From NCBI RefSeq assembly GCF_027359925.1, contig NZ_CP114767.1:2294001-2358000 (forward strand): DNA of 64,000 nt. The letters are read 5' to 3'. Numbering within the stretch: the stretch's first letter is position 1; each line of letters opens with the position of its first letter. This document shows, one piece after another, positions 58,951 to 64,000 of this stretch. Origin of the DNA: Hymenobacter canadensis. GTDB taxonomy: Bacteria; Bacteroidota; Bacteroidia; Cytophagales; Hymenobacteraceae. The notes under the pieces are model-generated. The model was not told the DNA's origin. It did no database searches and saw nothing but the letters and a program-made list of their open reading frames with translations. Position numbers and translations under genes: made by a program.

Positions 58951-60804
58951 CTATTCCATTTCGCTCTCGTAAGGGAAGTTCGACGACTGCGTCTTCGAGT
59001 ACGGTACGTTCTGCGGAATGAAGTCTTCTTCTGCGCCTGGCTTGCTGTAATCGTAAGGCCAGCGGTAGACGGCCGGAATCTCACCGGGCCAGTTACCGTG
59101 GCCAGGTGTGACAGGCGTAGTCCACTCCAGCGTGGTCGAACGCCACGGGTTTTCGCTGGCACGACGGCCGCGGAAAATGCTGTAGAAGAAGTTGAAGATG
59201 AACACGAACTGGGCGAAGAACGCCATGATGGCGGCCACCGAGATGAACTTGTTCAGGTCAGCGAACTGGCTGAACGAATCGAAACCAGTCCAGGCGTAGT
59301 AGCGGCGGGGGAAACCGGCGATACCTACATAGTGCATTGGCATGAACACCAGATACACGCCGATGAACGTGAGCCAGAAGTGGATGTAGCCCAGCTTCTC
59401 ATCCATCATGCGGCCGAACATCTTGGGGAACCAGTGATAAACACCAGCAAACAGACCGAAGAAAGCCGAGCTACCCATTACCAAGTGGAAGTGAGCCACT
59501 ACGAAGTAGGTGTTGTGCATCTGGATATCGAGGGCCGCGTTGCCGAGAATGATACCCGTCAGACCACCCGAAATGAACAGCGACACGAAGCCAATCGAGA
59601 ACAGCATAGCCGTGGTGAAGCGGATGTTACCGCGCCACAACGTAGCCAGCCAGTTGAAAGTCTTCACAGCTGATGGCACCGCAATAATCAGCGTCAGGAA
59701 CATGAAGACCGATCCGAGGAAAGGGTTCATACCCGTTACGAACATGTGGTGAGCCCACACTACGAACGACAGCAGCGAAATACCCAGCAGCGAGCCAATC
59801 ATGGCGCGATAGCCGAAGATAGGCTTGCGAGCGTTGGTAGCGAGGATTTCGGATACCATACCCATGGCAGGCATGATTACGATGTACACCTCGGGGTGAC
59901 CCAGGAACCAGAACAAATGCTGGAACAGGACCGGCGAACCGCCCGTGTTATTCAAGGCCTGACCGGCAATGTAAATGTCCGACAGGAAGAACGACGTACC
60001 GAACGAACGGTCGAAGATCAGCAGCAAGGCGGCTGAAAACAGCACTGGGAACGAGAGCAGGCCCAGAATAGCCGTCAGGAAGAACGACCAGATGGTGAGC
60101 GGTAGCTTGCTCATGCTCATGCCACGAGTACGCAGGTTGATAACCGTGGTGATGTAGTTAACACCACCCAGCAGCTGCGACACGATGAACAGCGCCATCG
60201 ACACCAACCACATCGTCATGCCCATGCCTGAACCAGGAATAGCCTGTGGCAAGGCGCTCAACGGTGGGTAGATTGTCCAACCAGCCGAAGCAGGACCAGT
60301 TTCCAGGAACATCGAGGCGAACATGATAATACCGGATACAAAGAAGAACCAGTACGAAAGCATGTTCATGAACCCCGAAGCCATGTCGCGGGCACCGATC
60401 TGCAGCGGTATCAAGAAGTTGGAGAACGTACCTGACAGACCGGCAGTCAGCACGAAGAACACCATAATAGTGCCGTGCATCGTCACGAGGGCCAGATAGA
60501 ACTCCGGATTCAGCTTACCAGCTTCGATCCATTTGCCCAATACGGGCGTCAACCATTCCATCGTCGACTCGGGCCAGCCGAGCTGCAGACGGAACAAGCT
60601 GGACAGAGTGCCTCCCAGGATGGCCCAGAAGATACCCGTAATGAGGAACTGCTTGGCAATCACCTTGTGGTCCGTGCTGAACACGTACTTGAACAGCCAG
60701 TGCTGATCGTGGTGATGGTCGTCGTGCAGGTGCTCGTCGTGCAAGATGCCCGGCTCGGTTACCCCGATGCCTCCCTGCACTTGCGTGGGAAGATTAGCAG
60801 CCAT
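58951..60804 (-). CDS. coxA: Cytochrome c oxidase subunit I
   Basis: Catalytic subunit of a heme-copper oxidase that reduces oxygen to water and pumps protons. The 617-residue protein has twelve or more helices. Ligands are clear: His 110 (heme a), His 303 and Tyr 307 of the HPEVY motif (CuB with the cross-linked Tyr), His 352/353 (CuB), His 438 and His 440 in AHFH (heme a3 and a). The N-terminus has a His/Asp-rich stretch (22-35, seven His). It is A-type by the HPEVY/YS-like pattern. coxB lies 28 bases upstream. Confidence 0.97.
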   Translation of the reverse strand: MAANLPTQVQGGIGVTEPGILHDEHLHDDHHHDQHWLFKYVFSTDHKVIAKQFLITGIFWAILGGTLSSLFRLQLGWPESTMEWLTPVLGKWIEAGKLNPEFYLALVTMHGTIMVFFVLTAGLSGTFSNFLIPLQIGARDMASGFMNMLSYWFFFVSGIIMFASMFLETGPASAGWTIYPPLSALPQAIPGSGMGMTMWLVSMALFIVSQLLGGVNYITTVINLRTRGMSMSKLPLTIWSFFLTAILGLLSFPVLFSAALLLIFDRSFGTSFFLSDIYIAGQALNNTGGSPVLFQHLFWFLGHPEVYIVIMPAMGMVSEILATNARKPIFGYRAMIGSLLGISLLSFVVWAHHMFVTGMNPFLGSVFMFLTLIIAVPSAVKTFNWLATLWRGNIRFTTAMLFSIGFVSLFISGGLTGIILGNAALDIQMHNTYFVVAHFHLVMGSSAFFGLFAGVYHWFPKMFGRMMDEKLGYIHFWLTFIGVYLVFMPMHYVGIAGFPRRYYAWTGFDSFSQFADLNKFISVAAIMAFFAQFVFIFNFFYSIFRGRRASENPWRSTTLEWTTPVTPGHGNWPGEIPAVYRWPYDYSKPGAEEDFIPQNVPYSKTQSSNFPYESEME

Positions 60805-60832
60805 AAAAAGCGTACAAATTAACTGCGTTGAA

Positions 60833-61894
60833 CTAGAGTGAAGCGTTGGCAGCAGGCACCGTCACGGCGGCAGCAGCCTCTTTTACAACCAGCTTTTCCT
60901 CTTTCTGTTTGAAAGAAGCCAATACATCTGGATTTTGCTCCGAAAAAGATTTTTGCTGACTGAACCAAGCTACGTAATCGTCTGGCTCATCCACCACAAT
61001 GTTGAGTTTCATGGCGAAGTGACCACGGCCACAGATCTGATTGCAGGCCAGTTCATAGTTGAACTTGGGGTTGCCCAACTGCGCACGCATCTCGTCGGTA
61101 GTCTTGGTAGGCGTGAACCAGAACTTGGTTGGCATACCGGGGACTGCATACATCTGCACGCGGAAGTGCGGCATATATACAGCGTGGAGCACATCGCGCG
61201 AACGGATCTTCAACAACACCGGGTGGCCCTTGGGCACGTGAATCTCACCGGCAACAAAGTCATCCAAGCCCGTCTTATCGGTCAGATCGAAACCAAATTC
61301 GTTGGTAGCATCAATCAGGCGGTAGTTAACCACGCCCAACTTCAGGTCGCGGCCGGGGTAACGCACAAGCCAGTTGAACTGCTTGCCCATTACTTCCAGC
61401 ACTACAGAATCCTTGGGAGCGGGACCGGTGATGCGGGTCCATTCCTTCCAGCCGGCGAATACCAGACCAGCCATCACAATGGCCGGAATTACCGTCCAAA
61501 TGATTTCGATCTTGTTATTGTGGGGGAAGAAGTAGGCACGACGGCCATCCTTCTGCTGGTACTTGTATGAGTAGTAGAAGAGGGCAACCTGCGTCAGGAC
61601 GAATACAATGCCGATGATGATCATCGTGGTCCAGAACATACGCTCTGTAGCCAAGCCATGTACCGAGGCAATCGGCGGATTCATCTTGTTAAAGTTGTCA
61701 CCGAACGACCAAGCAAAGGCCGCACCGCCAACTACCATAAAGATGATCATCAGCACCGCATTTACGCGGTTGCTCATCCCAAATTCGCGGGCTGAGCTGC
61801 CAGAGAAAATCGAGGTCAGAATCTGGAGGCGGAACAGCAGGCCGAACACGACCAGCAGCAACACCAGCACCAGCAGAATACCAAGAGCAGTCAT
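60833..61894 (-). CDS. coxB: Cytochrome c oxidase subunit II
   Basis: Carries the CuA centre that receives electrons. The 353-residue protein has a first membrane helix at 5-23, a second and third helix at about 46-64 and 87-108, then the cupredoxin domain from about 160. The CuA ligands are His 237, Cys 284, Cys 288, His 292 and Met 295 in ACNQICGRGHFAM. The spacing is normal; the usual Ser/Glu in the CSELC loop is Asn/Gln here. It has no C-terminal cytochrome c domain, so the complex is a caa3-like enzyme that gets electrons from complex III directly or through a separate cytochrome. Confidence 0.95.
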   Translation of the reverse strand: MTALGILLVLVLLLVVFGLLFRLQILTSIFSGSSAREFGMSNRVNAVLMIIFMVVGGAAFAWSFGDNFNKMNPPIASVHGLATERMFWTTMIIIGIVFVLTQVALFYYSYKYQQKDGRRAYFFPHNNKIEIIWTVIPAIVMAGLVFAGWKEWTRITGPAPKDSVVLEVMGKQFNWLVRYPGRDLKLGVVNYRLIDATNEFGFDLTDKTGLDDFVAGEIHVPKGHPVLLKIRSRDVLHAVYMPHFRVQMYAVPGMPTKFWFTPTKTTDEMRAQLGNPKFNYELACNQICGRGHFAMKLNIVVDEPDDYVAWFSQQKSFSEQNPDVLASFKQKEEKLVVKEAAAAVTVPAANASL

Positions 61895-61988
61895 TAGGTA
61901 AGGAAAGAGGTGAAATTTGTGAGAGTGGAGGTGAAGAGACGAATAGCGGCAAAGCCTGTGCCTCTCCCCTGCCAGTACTCAAGTCTGA

Positions 61989-63308
61989 TTAGGTGGTGTG
62001 GTGCAAGCTCTCGTCGAGGAACGGGTGGTGCAACGGCACCAACGAAGCCTGCGACAACCGCTTGGTCATCAGCAGCAAGAAGCTACCCAAGAACACCAGC
62101 GCAACACCGAACTCAATGATGAACCCGTTATTCTCCTGCATAGTTGCAGGCATGATCATCAAATAGAAGTCGAACCAGTGGCCGATCAGAATAGCTACGG
62201 TTACAATCTTCAGCATGATCATCTGGCGCTTCGCGTCCCGTGTCATCAGAACAAGGAAAGGGAAGGCAAAGTTGATAATCAGGTTGAAAAAGAACAGCCA
62301 AGTGTATTGGTTGTTGAAGCCGCCCAGACGCTGGTTGAAGTACACCGACTCTTCAGGAAGGTTAGCGTACCAGATCAGCATGAATTGCGAGAACCACACG
62401 TAAGTCCAGAAAATGCTGAAGCCGAACATGAACTTGCCCAGATCGTGCAGATGGCCTGCCTTCACCCAGCGTAGGTAGCCAGCATCTTTCAGCAGAATAG
62501 TGCACAGCGTGGTGGCAGCAATGCCGGATACCCACCACGAGGCGAATACGTACCAGCCGAACATGGTCGAGAACCAGTGTACGTCAACCGACATAACCCA
62601 GTCCCAGGCTGCAATCGACGAGGAAACGGCGAACAGCACTAGGAACAGAGCCGATACGTTAATGCACTTGTGAAAGTACTCCGTGCCGCCGTTCAGGTCT
62701 TCGGCCAGCGACAGGTCGCGAAGCTTCTTGGTGAAGAAAGCCCAGATGGCAATGAACAGCACCATACGGAACAGGTAGAAGGGCATATTCAGGAAGCCCG
62801 ACTTGCCAGCAATGATGGCGTCGTACGTTTCGCTCCCCTTCTCCATGATACCCGGCACCGTCCAGTGGAAGATGTCGTTGTTAATCAGACCCAGGCAGAA
62901 AATGATAACCATCAGCACACCACCTGGAATGACCCAGGCGCTAAGGGCTTCATACACCCGCTTGATCAGAACCGACCAACCGGCGTAGGCTACATATTGG
63001 ATGGCCATGAACACCGTGCCTACTACCGATACCCCGGTGAAGAATACGTTGTTGTGCCAGAGGCTTACAATCAGGCGCTTCAGCCAGAGCGGGCTGCCGT
63101 GGTGGCCGCCGGCATGACCTGCAGCAGCACCGTGGGCCCCAGCGGCACCTTCAGCGTGCTCGGCACCGATGTTGAAGTAGGCGACAATCAGGCCCGTTAC
63201 CAGCAGTAGAACGCCGGCCAGGATGATCATCATGAATTTCTTGCGAGTACCGGCTGAAATCTCCAGGTATTCCGCCGTAACGCCTTCGTGTTGCGTCAGA
63301 GTTGCCAT
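61989..63308 (-). CDS. actF: Alternative complex III subunit ActF
   Basis: Integral subunit of the quinol:cytochrome c oxidoreductase known as alternative complex III. The 439-residue protein has about ten helices and belongs to the NrfD-like ActC/ActF group. Segments of note: N-terminal helix at about 27-46, a His/Gly/Ala-rich linker at about 50-72, GVSVVGTVFMAIQYVAYAGWSVLIKR at about 97-122, HWTVPGIMEKGSETYDAIIAGKSGFL, then WDWVMS.D.HW.STMFGWYVFASWW. It precedes coxB by 94 bases and follows actE by 6 bases. Confidence 0.9.
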   Translation of the reverse strand: MATLTQHEGVTAEYLEISAGTRKKFMMIILAGVLLLVTGLIVAYFNIGAEHAEGAAGAHGAAAGHAGGHHGSPLWLKRLIVSLWHNNVFFTGVSVVGTVFMAIQYVAYAGWSVLIKRVYEALSAWVIPGGVLMVIIFCLGLINNDIFHWTVPGIMEKGSETYDAIIAGKSGFLNMPFYLFRMVLFIAIWAFFTKKLRDLSLAEDLNGGTEYFHKCINVSALFLVLFAVSSSIAAWDWVMSVDVHWFSTMFGWYVFASWWVSGIAATTLCTILLKDAGYLRWVKAGHLHDLGKFMFGFSIFWTYVWFSQFMLIWYANLPEESVYFNQRLGGFNNQYTWLFFFNLIINFAFPFLVLMTRDAKRQMIMLKIVTVAILIGHWFDFYLMIMPATMQENNGFIIEFGVALVFLGSFLLLMTKRLSQASLVPLHHPFLDESLHHTT

Positions 63309-63314
63309 AGTGGA

Positions 63315-64000
63315 TTAGTTTGCGGTGCCGTTACGTGCCTGGTCTCCTTGGCCCGGAGTTTCCGAACCTTTGTCTGCCTGCGCTTCCTGAACGGGCGCCT
63401 GCGTTTGCGTGTCAGTGGTCTGCGAAGAATCTGCAGCAGCTACACCGGCAGCCGAAGCGCCGTTGGCTTTGAGCAGGTCGGCCACACCATCAGCGCCTTT
63501 GCCCAATTGCAGTGCGCGAACGTACATGGCGATTTTCCAACGCTCCTCAGGGTTTACCTGCGAGCCATGTGGCATCATGCGGTTGCGCCCCCACTGAATG
63601 ACGTGGTAGATGTGCCCGTCGTTCATGGTTTTGTAAGCGCCGGCCGAGTAGTTCGGTACACCTTTGAACTTGATGCCTACCGGACCCTGGCCGTCGCCCT
63701 GCTCACCGTGGCAGTGCTGGCAGTTGCGCACGTACAGCGACTTGCCTTCCTCCAAGTTCTCCTTGGTGTAGGAGTATGGATTGCGCAGCTTGGTTTCGGC
63801 GGTAGCCACATCATCTTTAGCGATGTGCGAGTAGTACTCTGCTTTGCCACGGGCCACGGTGCCCACCACGGGGGTGCGCTCGTTGATACCCATAGGGTTT
63901 ATTGTATTGGCACTCACCTGACGCAAGGGGTCGTACGGAATAGATTCGTACATCTCCGGGGCGTACTCAATGCCAGGATCATCGGCGCGGTTGCAGCCGG
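63315..64000 (-). CDS. actE: Alternative complex III cytochrome c subunit ActE (start off-window)
   Basis: Monoheme cytochrome c of alternative complex III. The frame is open to the window end, where GCNRADDPGIEYAPEMYESI is read, so the lipoprotein Cys is near the end and the start lies just outside. The heme site is CQHCH with the axial Met in MMPHG. The tail from about 165 onward is Ala/Gln/Asp-rich and looks disordered. The methionine seen at 63953 lies inside the gene and is not the start. It leads directly into actF. Confidence 0.9.
   Translation of the reverse strand, partial: GCNRADDPGIEYAPEMYESIPYDPLRQVSANTINPMGINERTPVVGTVARGKAEYYSHIAKDDVATAETKLRNPYSYTKENLEEGKSLYVRNCQHCHGEQGDGQGPVGIKFKGVPNYSAGAYKTMNDGHIYHVIQWGRNRMMPHGSQVNPEERWKIAMYVRALQLGKGADGVADLLKANGASAAGVAAADSSQTTDTQTQAPVQEAQADKGSETPGQGDQARNGTAN

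Overview
The window is chromosomal DNA of a high-GC Bacteroidota, most likely a Hymenobacter-type member of the Cytophagales. This rests on: the gene order ftsX - DUF3098 - uppP - truB - ribF; two secreted proteins with C-terminal tails typical of type IX secretion cargo; promoter cores of the Bacteroidota type (TAnnTTTG, sometimes with TTG about 20 bases upstream); DUF4394, DUF3298, DUF4129, DUF4350 and DUF420 proteins; a respiratory operon joining alternative complex III to a caa3-type oxidase; and GC-rich coding sequence. The species is an inference. I see no transposase, integrase, phage gene, rRNA or CRISPR array. No gene-free stretch exceeds about 300 bases.

Layout. 1-8.4 kb (minus strand): 5' part of a cyanophycin synthetase gene, a small EamA transporter, a PAP2 phosphatase, tRNA-Cys, ribosomal protein S1, an AT-richer lipoprotein gene, a fatty acid desaturase and a DUF3298 lipoprotein. 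8.5-13.3 kb: an alpha/beta hydrolase (plus), then on minus a small lipoprotein, an HNH nuclease, an NlpC/P60 hydrolase, smpB and tsaD. 13.5-32.1 kb (plus): tamB, ftsX, DUF3098, uppP, truB, ribF, a CoA-transferase pair split by a four-helix-bundle gene, then (after one minus-strand hypothetical) two type IX cargo proteins, a GNAT-nitrilase fusion, a TonB-C-like protein and an SDR enzyme. 32.2-40.0 kb: RDD (minus) divergent from SpoIIM, a membrane protein, DUF4129, DUF4350, MoxR and DUF58. 40.1-52.7 kb: a GT-C-like membrane protein, a GH20 hexosaminidase, a plug-like small protein, a 1259-residue outer-membrane protein and a 1240-residue sensor kinase. 52.8-64 kb (minus): actE, actF, coxB, coxA, ctaA, ctaB, two subunit III genes, subunit IV, SCO, DUF420, a small Cys-pair protein and DUF983.

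How it works together. The terminal block is one respiratory unit: complex III subunits that oxidise quinol, the oxidase, heme A synthesis (CtaB then CtaA) and copper-centre assembly (SCO). TamB, FtsX, UppP, GH20 and NlpC/P60 serve envelope and peptidoglycan upkeep. SmpB, TsaD, TruB, S1 and tRNA-Cys serve translation.

The most unusual signal is not a gene. Many intergenic spaces hold long inverted repeats of several sequence families, and in at least eight cases the stop codon of an adjoining gene lies inside a repeat arm. One family occurs twice, 24 kb apart, and both copies supply the TAA stop of a minus-strand gene. A four-helix-bundle gene framed by short inverted repeats sits between the two CoA-transferase subunits.
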